Of a DNA stretch of 31,351 nucleotides, positions 1 to 7,352 are shown piece by piece. The notes beneath the pieces were generated by a model. That model searched no databases. It worked only from the letters and a program-made list of their open reading frames with translations, and was not told the origin of the DNA. Positions within the stretch are counted from its first letter, which is position 1; each line of letters begins with the position of its first letter. Source of the DNA: a virus; IMG/VR virus record IMGVR_UViG_3300021197_000414, positions 1-31,351 of that record. One strand, written 5' to 3'. The position numbers were made by a program, and so were the translations under genes.

Positions 1-10
1 GCCCTTACAA

Positions 11-43
11 GCCTACTAGTACGCTGTTTTATGTGCCTATTAG
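11..43 (+). repeat. Imperfect direct repeat GCCTAYTAG
   Basis: GCCTACTAG (11-19) and GCCTATTAG (35-43) differ at one base and start 24 bases apart. The first copy contains the palindrome TACTAGTA (14-21). Repeats next to terS can be binding sites for the small terminase. Two short copies are weak support and chance is possible. Confidence 0.25.
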
Positions 44-63
44 CGTGATCTGAGCGGCGTTTT

Positions 64-102
64 GCAAAGGCGGGTATGGGGAGGGTGGGTCTGCCGCTTT
101 GC
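64..102 (+). other. Hairpin with G-quadruplex-type loop beside terS
   Basis: Left arm GCAAAGGCGG (64-73) pairs with CCGCTTTGC (94-102), with one bulged G. The stem partly overlaps and the loop contains four G-runs: GGG 72-74, GGGG 78-81, GGG 83-85 and GGG 87-89, with linkers of 3, 1 and 1 bases. This fits a canonical G-quadruplex pattern. Stem and quadruplex share G72-G73, so they are alternative folds. The element lies about 60 bases upstream of the small terminase gene, where pac or cos sites are often found in phages. That role is inference. A terminator or regulatory role is also possible. Confidence 0.5.
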
Positions 103-149
103 TTTGGGGGTGTCATAAAAAATTTTAGTGATTTTTTGGTAAAAGGTTT

Positions 150-155
150 TATAAT
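150..155 (+). promoter_or_regulatory. Candidate -10 box TATAAT directly before terS
   Basis: A perfect TATAAT lies 5 bases before the ATG at 161. No TTGACA-like -35 box is visible at 16-18 bases spacing. If used, transcription would start at or within a base or two of the start codon, giving a leaderless message. The match may be chance in AT-rich sequence. Confidence 0.3.
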
Positions 156-160
156 GGGTT

Positions 161-568
161 ATGTCAAAAGCACTATCACTAAAAGAAACAAAAGAGTTAT
201 TGAAATCTGACTCCATCGCTAAACGTGAAGCGGTCGAACAAGAGCTTGCCGCCATTGGAGCGTCAGAACTAACAGATGTTATTAGCTGGGATGATACGGG
301 GAGAGTAACAGTTATTGATTCACAACTGCTACCAGACCGAATCAAGCGCAGTATTAAGAAATTAAAGGTATCACCGTCACAATACGGTAACCAAATAGAG
401 ATCGAGATGCACGACAAGCTGTCCGCATTGCGTTTATTAGCAAAACATTATGGTATGTTGAATGTAGATACATCACAAAACAGACCATCGGTACTAGGTA
501 TTAACATCAAAGGACCCGAAGCGACTTATGACATCAAAGAAAAGAACCCCGAAGACACCGAAGACTAA
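161..568 (+). CDS. terS: Terminase small subunit (TerS-like)
   Basis: This 135-aa protein probably recognises phage DNA and guides the large terminase. The C-terminal half carries the pattern of small terminases of the Terminase_2 type: a charged SQYGNQIEIEMHDKLSAL segment followed by LRLLAKHYGML, matching the family's K-x-HDKxxALxxLxKHxGM signature (about residues 78-107). The N-terminal half is helical and highly charged, but I cannot point to a clear helix-turn-helix. The position just before the large terminase supports the call. No good Shine-Dalgarno is visible before ATG 161, and an in-frame stop at 152-154 excludes an earlier start. The next in-frame Met is deep in the protein, so 161 stands. 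Confidence 0.8.
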   Translation: MSKALSLKETKELLKSDSIAKREAVEQELAAIGASELTDVISWDDTGRVTVIDSQLLPDRIKRSIKKLKVSPSQYGNQIEIEMHDKLSALRLLAKHYGMLNVDTSQNRPSVLGINIKGPEATYDIKEKNPEDTED

Positions 569-575
569 GGTTACT

Positions 576-794
576 ATGGTTATCTGGTACGATGCCGTAG
601 CGGAAACGGGCTGGATGACCGACGAAACCGCCAAGAGAGAGTGTAAGTTGTCCGAGTGTGTGTCGATTGGACACCTGGTAGATGTTAATAAGGAGCGTAT
701 CTTGATTGCTTGTACTAAATCGGAAAATGAATATAATGCAATGATAAACATACCCAATGCATGGGTCAAAGAAACCAAAGATTATTGGATATGA
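576..794 (+). CDS. Small conserved-looking phage protein, unknown function
   Basis: The protein is 72 aa. I chose ATG 576 because AAGG (567-570) sits 5 bases before it. An in-frame ATG at 528 would overlap terS by 41 bases and lacks a comparable site. The sequence begins VIWYDAVAETGWM and contains a hydrophobic strand RILIACT, which resembles small soluble proteins often found between terminase genes in phages. No catalytic motif is visible. It overlaps the following membrane-peptide gene by 4 bases (ATGA at 791-794), so translation is probably coupled. Function unknown. Confidence 0.7.
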   Translation: MVIWYDAVAETGWMTDETAKRECKLSECVSIGHLVDVNKERILIACTKSENEYNAMINIPNAWVKETKDYWI

Positions 795-931
795 AAGATG
801 TGATTGTCATCGCAATATGTTTTATTTTGTTCGTAGTGGTTGCTAAACAGGCTAGAAAGGTAGATAGTAGTCCTGTAAGTGAGCAGTTATTTACCGACAA
901 GGAAATAGAGGAGTGGAAACCATTTGATTAG
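791..931 (+). CDS. Small single-span membrane protein
   Basis: The protein is 46 aa. It begins MKDVIVIAICFILFVVVAKQ, with one hydrophobic segment at about residues 4-18 followed by a basic then acidic soluble tail of about 28 residues. The start overlaps the preceding stop (ATGA). The large terminase starts 8 bases after the stop, and its Shine-Dalgarno GGAG overlaps this gene's end. Tight packing between two genes with the same direction supports a real gene. It could be a minor holin-like or accessory membrane peptide, but nothing in the sequence shows this. Confidence 0.6.
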   Translation: MKDVIVIAICFILFVVVAKQARKVDSSPVSEQLFTDKEIEEWKPFD

Positions 932-939
932 GAGTAGAT

Positions 940-2496
940 ATGGCTAGAGTTGAGGGGAGCAAAGACTTATCTAAGCGCAGAACCAAGAGTAGAAAACCTG
1001 TAGAAATACAAGATTTGAACCTAGATTTTGCTACATCTCCTACCGTATGGCAGTTTTTGAAAGACGAGTCGTTCGTGCGTGGACTGATGGGTCCAGTAGG
1101 GTCGGGGAAATCATACGCATGTGCGGCAGAAATTATGTTACGTGCGTTGCAACAACCTGTTTCCCCATTAGATAACGTTAGACACAGTCGGTTTGCAATC
1201 GTACGTAACTCTTATCCAGAACTTAGAACTACCACAATCAAGACGTGGTTAGAAATATTTGATGAAGCAACCTGGGGTCCGATGCGTTGGAGTCCACCGT
1301 TGACCCATCACATCGTGTTGCCGCCAAAAGGGAATTTGGCAGGGCTTGACATGGAAGTCATTTTCCTAGCCCTCGATACACCCAAAGATGTGCGTAAATT
1401 ATTGTCACTCGAACTAACAGGTGCTTGGGTGAACGAAGCCAGAGAGCTGCCAAAGGCAGTTATAGATGGCTTAACGCACAGGGTGGGTCGATTCCCAACC
1501 AAAGCACATGGCGGCTGTAATCATCGGTTTATTATCATGGACACCAACCCAATGGATGACGACCATTGGTGGCATAAGCTAGCTGAAAAAGAGAAGATGA
1601 CAGGCAAATACCCTTGGAAGTTTTACAAACAACCAGGTGGGGTCAAAGAAGTCGATGCACAATATGAGGATGCCATCTATGCGGGCGGTAAATACTGGGC
1701 GATGAACGAACGTGCCGAGAACATACCGAACTTAACCGAAGGGTACTACGAACAAATGCTAGCAGGTAAGAACTTGGATTGGATATCCTGCTATGCGCAA
1801 GGCAAATACACATTTGTGCAAGAAGGTCGGGCGGTATGGCAAGAATATACCGACAGTTTGATGAGCGATAACATTGAATTCTTACCAGAATATCCGCTAC
1901 AAATAGGACTTGACTTTGGATTAACACCCGCAGCGGTGTTCGGTCAGCGTTTGGACAACGGTCGTTGGCACATACTGCATGAGTTGGTAACCTTTGACAT
2001 GGGGTTAGAGCGATTCACCACGCAAATGAAGATAGAAATCAATAAAATGTTTCCAAAAGCCAAAGACATTCAGATATGGGGTGATCCAGCAGGTAGTAAA
2101 CGTGATGAAATATTTGAGGTGACAGCGTTTGATCACTTGAAAACACAAGGCATGAACGCCAGACCTACGGTTAGTAACGATTTTAAAGTACGTCGAGAAG
2201 CAGGTGCGATGCCAATGAACCGATTGATTGACGGTAAGTCGGGATTGATTGTGAATAAAAGTTGTGCCAGTCTGCGTAAATCATTATCAGGTGGTTATTA
2301 TTTTAAACGAGAAGCCATCGGTAGTGGGCAAGAGCGGTTCAAAGATGTGCCGTTTAAAAACAATTTCTCCCACATCGGAGATGCGTTTGGGTATTTGATG
2401 CTGGGTGGAGGAGAGCATCGAATCCTCACTCGTAAAAATGCAAGGTTCGGTACGCAACAACAAGCAACGGCTAAGGTAGAGTTTAATGTATTCTGA
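940..2496 (+). CDS. terL: Terminase large subunit (ATPase-nuclease)
   Basis: This 518-aa DNA packaging motor pumps the genome into the procapsid with ATP and cuts it. The Walker A motif GPVGSGKS is at residues 51-58. The Walker B/catalytic region is GAWVNEARELP, of the Asn-Glu type common in T7-like and related podovirus terminases. The C-terminal RNase H-like nuclease is indicated by acidic residues in GLDFGLTPAAVF, IWGDPAGSKRDE and HIGDAFGYL. Length is normal for the family (T7 gp19 is 586 aa). The Shine-Dalgarno GGAG precedes ATG 940. Base composition is higher in GC than the structural genes downstream. The 3' end overlaps the next gene by 11 bases. Confidence 0.95.
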   Translation: MARVEGSKDLSKRRTKSRKPVEIQDLNLDFATSPTVWQFLKDESFVRGLMGPVGSGKSYACAAEIMLRALQQPVSPLDNVRHSRFAIVRNSYPELRTTTIKTWLEIFDEATWGPMRWSPPLTHHIVLPPKGNLAGLDMEVIFLALDTPKDVRKLLSLELTGAWVNEARELPKAVIDGLTHRVGRFPTKAHGGCNHRFIIMDTNPMDDDHWWHKLAEKEKMTGKYPWKFYKQPGGVKEVDAQYEDAIYAGGKYWAMNERAENIPNLTEGYYEQMLAGKNLDWISCYAQGKYTFVQEGRAVWQEYTDSLMSDNIEFLPEYPLQIGLDFGLTPAAVFGQRLDNGRWHILHELVTFDMGLERFTTQMKIEINKMFPKAKDIQIWGDPAGSKRDEIFEVTAFDHLKTQGMNARPTVSNDFKVRREAGAMPMNRLIDGKSGLIVNKSCASLRKSLSGGYYFKREAIGSGQERFKDVPFKNNFSHIGDAFGYLMLGGGEHRILTRKNARFGTQQQATAKVEFNVF

Positions 2497-3040
2497 AGAA
2501 AAGAGGGTTAGTCAAAAGGGGGATAAGACTAACCCCGTTACTTTAACCACACATGAAGGTATTATAGAATTTTACAACAGTTTAAATCGCAATGAAAGAA
2601 TTAAGTACCGCTATTATGAATCTGATGACGCTTACCATCTTGATTATCGTGACGCTGATGCTATGTACTTTGGCACTTACGACTCAACTGTGGCATATGT
2701 GGAAACATTACAAGCCGTTGGACCTGCTATTACGATTGTATACCAAGGTAAGATTGCAGCGTGCTGGGGTTTTGCGCAAGTAGTGCCAGGCGTTTACGAA
2801 GCGTGGTGTCTAGGCAGTAAGTTATTTAACAAGTATCCAGTAGCCACGACTCGCACAGGTAAGTTTGTGATTGAACATGGCGCTAAATATTTGTCAGCAC
2901 ACCGAATCCAGGTTACCGTACACGATGAGAATCAGGTTGCAAAGAACTGGGCATCTGTATTACAATTCAACTACGAGGGTCTGATGAAACAGTTCGGACA
3001 CGATAAGGCAGATTACGTAATGTATGCCAAATATTATTAG
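2486..3040 (+). CDS. gp13-like protein of DUF2833 / GNAT-like fold
   Basis: The 184-aa protein has a central GPAITIVYQGKIAACWGF segment, a helix following TRTGKFVIEHG, and a C-terminal QVAKNWASVLQFNYEG. This pattern recalls the T7 gp13 family (DUF2833), which has an acetyltransferase-like fold and is needed for virion assembly. It is longer than T7 gp13 (138 aa). The catalytic status of the fold is unknown. ATG 2486 lies inside the end of terL, preceded by AAGGTAGAG (2473-2481), a usable ribosome binding site. In T7 gp13 sits with other virion genes, whereas here it directly follows the large terminase. The family call rests on pattern recognition only. Confidence 0.65.
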   Translation: MYSEEKRVSQKGDKTNPVTLTTHEGIIEFYNSLNRNERIKYRYYESDDAYHLDYRDADAMYFGTYDSTVAYVETLQAVGPAITIVYQGKIAACWGFAQVVPGVYEAWCLGSKLFNKYPVATTRTGKFVIEHGAKYLSAHRIQVTVHDENQVAKNWASVLQFNYEGLMKQFGHDKADYVMYAKYY

Positions 3041-3049
3041 GAGTGAGTG

Positions 3050-3184
3050 ATGGCTAAGAAAGGTTTGTACGCAAACATTAATGCACGTAAAAAAGCAGGG
3101 ACCAGTCGCCCTAAATCTAAATCAACTATTTCAGATAAAGCCTATGCTAATATGAAAGCTGGCTTTAAGAAAAAGAGGAAATAA
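3050..3184 (+). CDS. Small basic phage protein (MAKKGLYANI type)
   Basis: This 44-aa protein is very rich in Lys and Arg and begins MAKKGLYANINARKKAG. Short basic proteins beginning this way recur in the structural regions of many aquatic podoviruses and cyanophages, always without a known role. The Shine-Dalgarno is in AGGAGTGAGTG just upstream, and the stop is followed after 2 bases by the next ATG. It may bind nucleic acid or be a minor virion component, but that is only a guess from charge. Confidence 0.75.
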   Translation: MAKKGLYANINARKKAGTSRPKSKSTISDKAYANMKAGFKKKRK

Positions 3185-3186
3185 TT

Positions 3187-3444
3187 ATGGGTGGTATTAT
3201 ATCAAAACCAAAAATTGCAGGACCATCAGCACAAGAATTAAAAGCACAAGAGGATGCTCGTAAAGCACAAGAGGAAGAAAAAGCGTTACTAGCACAACAA
3301 AAGGATGAGGAAGAACGTAAGAAGATTTCTGAGATGCAAATGATGCAACAACGTAAACGTGGACAGCGTTACGGTGGTATGCGTTCATTACTAGCAGATC
3401 GTGAAGATCCAGAGATGGGTGTGAAGAAAACAACTTTAGGATAG
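3187..3444 (+). CDS. Small coiled-coil protein, unknown function
   Basis: This 85-aa protein starts MGGIISKPKIAGPSAQ and is followed by a long Glu/Lys/Gln-rich helix (about residues 16-60), strongly predicted as coiled coil by eye, then a basic patch RKRGQRYGGMRS and a short tail. It lies in a run of small genes between terL and portal in the same direction. Similar coiled-coil proteins at this position are common in podoviruses, and a minor head or assembly role is plausible but unproven. Spacing to neighbours is 2 and 4 bases. Confidence 0.7.
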   Translation: MGGIISKPKIAGPSAQELKAQEDARKAQEEEKALLAQQKDEEERKKISEMQMMQQRKRGQRYGGMRSLLADREDPEMGVKKTTLG

Positions 3445-3448
3445 GATT

Positions 3449-3829
3449 ATGATAAGTTTTGGGCAAATGATGGGGATGAGAAACAGAAATCCTTTTGAGA
3501 AATATTTTAAATCAGTTCAGATGCCTGATGGTAGTATAACTTATGAAAGACGATTAGAAGTAGCACCAGGGCAATCGTTGCAACAAGCACAACAAGATTT
3601 AAAACCAGTAACCAAAGAAGCCGCTGAAATCTACAAAGAAAAAACAGGCAAGCCTTATGGTGGAAAGATAATGACACCGAAAGAACCAGAGCCAGTAGAA
3701 GAAACAGCAACACTAGGACAATCAGAATCAGAATTATCTAGACGTGAACGATTACGTAGACGTAGAGATGCTTCGTTTCAATTTGCAGCAATACAAAAAT
3801 TAGGCGGTAAAGCGCAATCAGGAGCGTAA
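3449..3829 (+). CDS. Hypothetical phage protein
   Basis: This 126-aa protein is not recognised. Its N-terminal part includes a small beta-like segment, YFKSVQMPDGSITYERRLEV, followed by a Gln-rich stretch (residues about 44-55), a Pro/Glu-rich linker and a basic C-terminal helix (RRERLRRRR). No membrane segment or catalytic motif is seen. The start is preceded by AGGA at 4-5 bases. It ends one base before the hydrolase gene, so the two are likely co-translated. Confidence 0.65.
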   Translation: MISFGQMMGMRNRNPFEKYFKSVQMPDGSITYERRLEVAPGQSLQQAQQDLKPVTKEAAEIYKEKTGKPYGGKIMTPKEPEPVEETATLGQSESELSRRERLRRRRDASFQFAAIQKLGGKAQSGA

Positions 3830-3830
3830 T

Positions 3831-4562
3831 ATGCCTTACGAAGAACAAAGAGATAAAGAAAAGTTAAGAAAACTTTATATGGCATACGCTAATATTACTA
3901 GAGATGCAGATAAAGCTAAGTTTTTAACAGCACAAACCATTCAAGAAGCTGGTTGGGGAATGAAAGAAAGTGGTAAAAATAATTTTTCTGGTGTAAAAGA
4001 AAACAATATAAAAAAAGGTAGTATGGTTAAAACAACCGAAGATTTAAAAGCATACACACACAAAGATAAAAAAAGAATTTTAAGTGATGAAGAAGGATTA
4101 CTTAAATTAACAGACGATATATCTAAAAGAGGTGGTTCTGTTTTATATAACAAAAATGGTATGCCAGAAAAAAATAAAAAAGGATATATTTTTGTAATGG
4201 ATAGATTTAAAGATTTTGATACTATAGAAGAAAGTTTGCGATCTAAAGTTGAAATGATTGAAAGAAAATATAATAAAGCATATAACGCAAAAACAATAGA
4301 AGAATATACTAAAGGATTAGAAGGTTATGCAACTGACAGCGATTATTTTAAAGGTGTATCTGGGGTTGCTACTGGTAAAACTTTAAATAATAAAGTGTTA
4401 GGCGATTTAGTTCAAACAACTAAGGAAAATTTAAAAAATACTAGAATGGAAAGTTTTAAGGCTAGAGAAAATTTAATTAAATTAATGAACGCTAGTCCAG
4501 CACAAATGGAACAATACCATAAAGGCGTTGTTGATAGACAAAACAATCGAGGAACGAACTAA
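3831..4562 (+). CDS. Peptidoglycan hydrolase, glucosaminidase (GH73/FlgJ-like)
   Basis: This 243-aa enzyme is predicted to cut the glycan backbone of peptidoglycan. The key stretch is AQTIQEAGWGMKESGKNNFSG (broken in the family as QxxxEsGWG...NNxFGiK): Glu39 is the likely catalytic acid, followed by Gly-Trp-Gly and an Asn-Asn-Phe-Ser-Gly-Val-Lys turn. The rest is helical, Lys-rich and unrecognised. There is no signal peptide, so it would need a holin for lysis or would act as a virion-borne hydrolase. It sits between the small packaging genes and portal, not in the later membrane-protein cluster. It is notably AT-rich. The stop TAA overlaps the portal ATG (TAATG). Confidence 0.75.
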   Translation: MPYEEQRDKEKLRKLYMAYANITRDADKAKFLTAQTIQEAGWGMKESGKNNFSGVKENNIKKGSMVKTTEDLKAYTHKDKKRILSDEEGLLKLTDDISKRGGSVLYNKNGMPEKNKKGYIFVMDRFKDFDTIEESLRSKVEMIERKYNKAYNAKTIEEYTKGLEGYATDSDYFKGVSGVATGKTLNNKVLGDLVQTTKENLKNTRMESFKARENLIKLMNASPAQMEQYHKGVVDRQNNRGTN

Positions 4563-6112
4563 TGGCAAGCATACCAGTCGGTCAAATTATACAAAGATAT
4601 AAATCTGCGAAAGCTAAGAAAGATAACTGGGAATCAGTTTATGAAGATTGTTATCGTTATGCACTACCTAATCGTAATTTATACGAAGGTTATTATGAAG
4701 GTGGGGTTGTTGGTCAAAACAAAATGCCAGATGTATTTGACAGTACCGCTATTGATTCAACACAAAAGTTTGCTAATAGAATACAATCAGGTTTATTTCC
4801 ACCACAAACTAACTGGTGTAAGTTAGAACCAGGCAACGATATACCTGATGAAGCACAGCAAGACGTACAAAAAGTATTAGAAATGTACTCAGATAAAATG
4901 TTTAGTGTTATTCGTAATTCTAATTTTGACTTGGCTATGGGTGAGTTCTTATTAGACTTATGTGTGGGTACAGGAGTGATGCTAATACAACCTGGTGATG
5001 AAGATATGCCTATACGTTTTACTACGATACCAATGTATTTGGTTTGTTTAGAAGAAGGCGCACATGGTCAAGTAGAAAATGTATATCGTAGAATGAGATG
5101 TAGAGCAGAACAAATACAAGTCATGTATCCAGATGCTAAATTAAATACTACATTACAACAATGTGTAACTGACACACCAACTAAAGAAATAGAATTATTA
5201 GAATCTACTATTAAAGATGTTGAAACAGGATTTTATTATTACTGCGTTATCTATGAAAAAGAAAAACACAAGTTAGTTGATAGAAAATTAAATTCTTCTC
5301 CATGGGTGGTGTCAAGATACATGAAAGCAGCGGGTGAAGTGTATGGTCGTGGACCATTAACTGTTGCTATACCTGACATAAAAACTTTAAATAAAGTAAA
5401 AGAATTATTATTAAAGAATGCATCACTTGCAATTGCTGGTGTGTATACCGCAGCAGACGATGGGGTATTAAATCCTAATACAATGGTGTTGAAACCTGGT
5501 GCTATCATACCAGTAGCTAGAAACGGTGGACCACAAGGTGAATCACTAAGACCATTACAGCGTAGTGGGGATCCACAGTTATCACAAATTGTGATTGACC
5601 AATTAGTTATGTCGATTAAAAAAATATTACTGGATGAATCTTTACCAAGAGATGACATGTCAGCACGTAGTGCAACTGAAATACAACAACGTATACAAGA
5701 GTTAGCACAAAATTTAGGTAGTGCGTTTGGTAGATTGATTACTGAAGTGATGACACCTATTATTCAACGTACTTTAACTATCATGGATCAGCAAGGTTTA
5801 ATAGAATTACCATTAAAAGTTAATGGATTAGAGGTAAAAATTACACCAGTCAGTCCGATTGCTATGTCACAGAATACTAACGATGTAAACAATGTAGTAC
5901 AGTTTGCACAAATCGTAGCACAGCTTGGACCAGAAGGTGCAACTGCATTGAAGATTGGTGAGATTACCGATTACATTGCTGAAAAATTAGGGGTGCCAGC
6001 AGCTTTACGCAACAGCCCACAAGAACGTGCTGAAATAATTCAGCAAACTCAAATGATGGCAGAGCAGCAAATGCAACAACAGATGCCTGAGGAACCACCA
6101 ACGGAGGAGTAA
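4562..6112 (+). CDS. Portal (head-tail connector), T7 gp8-like
   Basis: This 516-aa protein would form the ring at the portal vertex through which DNA enters and leaves. The N-terminal WESVYEDCYRYALPNRN motif, the DSTAIDSTQKFANRIQSGLF segment and the DDMSARSATEIQQRIQELAQ helix match T7-like connectors (Head-tail_con family), and length is close to T7 gp8 (536 aa). The C-terminus is Gln/Met-rich and acidic (QQQMPEEPPTEE). The start overlaps the hydrolase stop by one base. It is followed by a Bbp19-like protein and the scaffold, the usual order for this gene. Confidence 0.95.
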   Translation: MASIPVGQIIQRYKSAKAKKDNWESVYEDCYRYALPNRNLYEGYYEGGVVGQNKMPDVFDSTAIDSTQKFANRIQSGLFPPQTNWCKLEPGNDIPDEAQQDVQKVLEMYSDKMFSVIRNSNFDLAMGEFLLDLCVGTGVMLIQPGDEDMPIRFTTIPMYLVCLEEGAHGQVENVYRRMRCRAEQIQVMYPDAKLNTTLQQCVTDTPTKEIELLESTIKDVETGFYYYCVIYEKEKHKLVDRKLNSSPWVVSRYMKAAGEVYGRGPLTVAIPDIKTLNKVKELLLKNASLAIAGVYTAADDGVLNPNTMVLKPGAIIPVARNGGPQGESLRPLQRSGDPQLSQIVIDQLVMSIKKILLDESLPRDDMSARSATEIQQRIQELAQNLGSAFGRLITEVMTPIIQRTLTIMDQQGLIELPLKVNGLEVKITPVSPIAMSQNTNDVNNVVQFAQIVAQLGPEGATALKIGEITDYIAEKLGVPAALRNSPQERAEIIQQTQMMAEQQMQQQMPEEPPTEE

Positions 6113-6113
6113 T

Positions 6114-6374
6114 ATGAGCTGGGATGAATTAGTTTTAGATAAAGAACAAGAGTTAGATTACCCAGACTATGTTGACCCACAAGAGTTAAATCGTTTATAC
6201 TTTAAGGTGTTTACGACTATAGAAGGGCAAAAAGTATTAGAGCATTTACGAGCTATTACGATTGAGCAACCAAGTTTTATACCAGGGGAATCTGCGTCAT
6301 ACGGCTATTGTCGAGAAGGACAAAATTCCATTATTAGAGAAATACAAAAACGCATAGAGAGGGCAAGGGGATGA
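6114..6374 (+). CDS. Bbp19-like small structural protein
   Basis: The protein is 86 aa. The pattern GQKVLEHLRAITIEQPSFIPG followed by YCREGQNSIIREI fits the Bbp19 family of small phage proteins, named after a Bordetella podovirus structural protein, in which a short helix (G-x-x-VLxxL) is followed by an REGxR-type helix. It lies between portal and scaffold, a frequent site for this family. GGAGG upstream of ATG 6114 is a strong ribosome binding site. It overlaps the scaffold gene by 4 bases (ATGA). The exact role is unknown. Confidence 0.65.
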   Translation: MSWDELVLDKEQELDYPDYVDPQELNRLYFKVFTTIEGQKVLEHLRAITIEQPSFIPGESASYGYCREGQNSIIREIQKRIERARG

Positions 6375-7192
6375 GCGAAGTACAAGAAAGTTTGTTAGAT
6401 CAACCAATGGAAGAATTAGCTGCTGAACAAGAAGCTGAGAAAGAAAGTAATCCTGAAGTTATTGAAGATGTTTTAGTTGAAACACCAGATCCAGTAGAAG
6501 CTAATACCATTTCAACAACAGAAGAAGACGTAGTTTACGAAAAACCAGATAACTTTCCAGATAAATTTTGGGATGACAAAGATGGTCCAGACATTGAAGC
6601 ATTAGTAAAGTCTTATGGAGAAATGGAAAAAAACTTTTCTCAAGGCAAACACAAAGCGCCAGAAGATTACGACGTTAAGTTTATAGAAGACAAAGGGATA
6701 CCTAACGATGATCCTTTACTACAAACCTTTCAAGGCTGGGCTAAAGAACATGGGGTATCACAAGCTGCATTTGAAGCATTAGCATCTAATTATGTAGATA
6801 CACAAATGCAAGAGTTAGAACAATACAACGTAGATGCCAGAGCTGAGAAAGAAAAGTTAGGTCCTAACGCAGATGCCGTTATCCGCTCTACCGCACAATG
6901 GGCTGATGGTTTATTTAAAAAAGGTGTTCTTAACGAAACTGAATTAGAAGCGTTTAAACAAACTGGGTCTACCGCAGATGGCGTTAGAGCATTACAAAAG
7001 CTTAGACGATTCTATGGTGAAGGCACCGTACCTATTGCCGAACCTACAGCAGAAGGTTTACCAACTAAAGAAGAACTGTATGAAATGGTAGGAAGACCTG
7101 AATACAAAACAGATGTTGCCTTTAGAAACAAAGTGCAAAAAATGTTTAAACAAAGGTTTCCTGATAACCCAGATACAGACTATATAATTTAG
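6371..7192 (+). CDS. Scaffolding / capsid assembly protein
   Basis: This 273-aa acidic protein has a Glu-rich disordered N-terminus (residues 1-55), the motif KPDNFPDKFWDDKDGPD, a KAPEDYDVKF segment and a basic C-terminal helix (NKVQKMFKQRF). This arrangement is typical of T7 gp9-like capsid assembly proteins, with the basic C-terminus expected to bind coat protein inside the procapsid. T7 gp9 is 307 aa. It lies directly upstream of the capsid gene, as expected. The AT-rich leader follows its stop codon. Confidence 0.88.
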   Translation: MSEVQESLLDQPMEELAAEQEAEKESNPEVIEDVLVETPDPVEANTISTTEEDVVYEKPDNFPDKFWDDKDGPDIEALVKSYGEMEKNFSQGKHKAPEDYDVKFIEDKGIPNDDPLLQTFQGWAKEHGVSQAAFEALASNYVDTQMQELEQYNVDARAEKEKLGPNADAVIRSTAQWADGLFKKGVLNETELEAFKQTGSTADGVRALQKLRRFYGEGTVPIAEPTAEGLPTKEELYEMVGRPEYKTDVAFRNKVQKMFKQRFPDNPDTDYII

Positions 7193-7352
7193 TTGCAATA
7201 ACTTGTAAACCTATTATAGAATACAGGATAAGGATAACAGTACATCTGCCCTTGAATGTCAAATGACTCGTGGTAGGCGGTACCTACAAGTTTGAAGCCC
7301 AACATGGACAACTTCTAGCGTAAAATTTAATTTAATTTTATGGAGTGATATT
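7193..7352 (+). promoter_or_regulatory. Capsid gene leader with candidate promoter and hairpin
   Basis: This is the longest gene-free gap within the rightward structural operon. TTGCAA (7193-7198) and TATAGA (7215-7220), 16 bases apart, are a plausible sigma70-type promoter. GTAGG (7273-7277) and CCTAC (7283-7287) form a short stem with a 5-base loop. No ORF of useful length is present. The end is AT-rich and holds the capsid Shine-Dalgarno GGAG. The region probably gives the capsid gene its own transcript or a stabilised 5' leader, but this is inferred. Confidence 0.45.

Noticed and set aside
40-417. Minus-strand open frame over the small terminase
   Set aside because: It overlaps a recognised gene, has no family features, and runs against the local gene direction.
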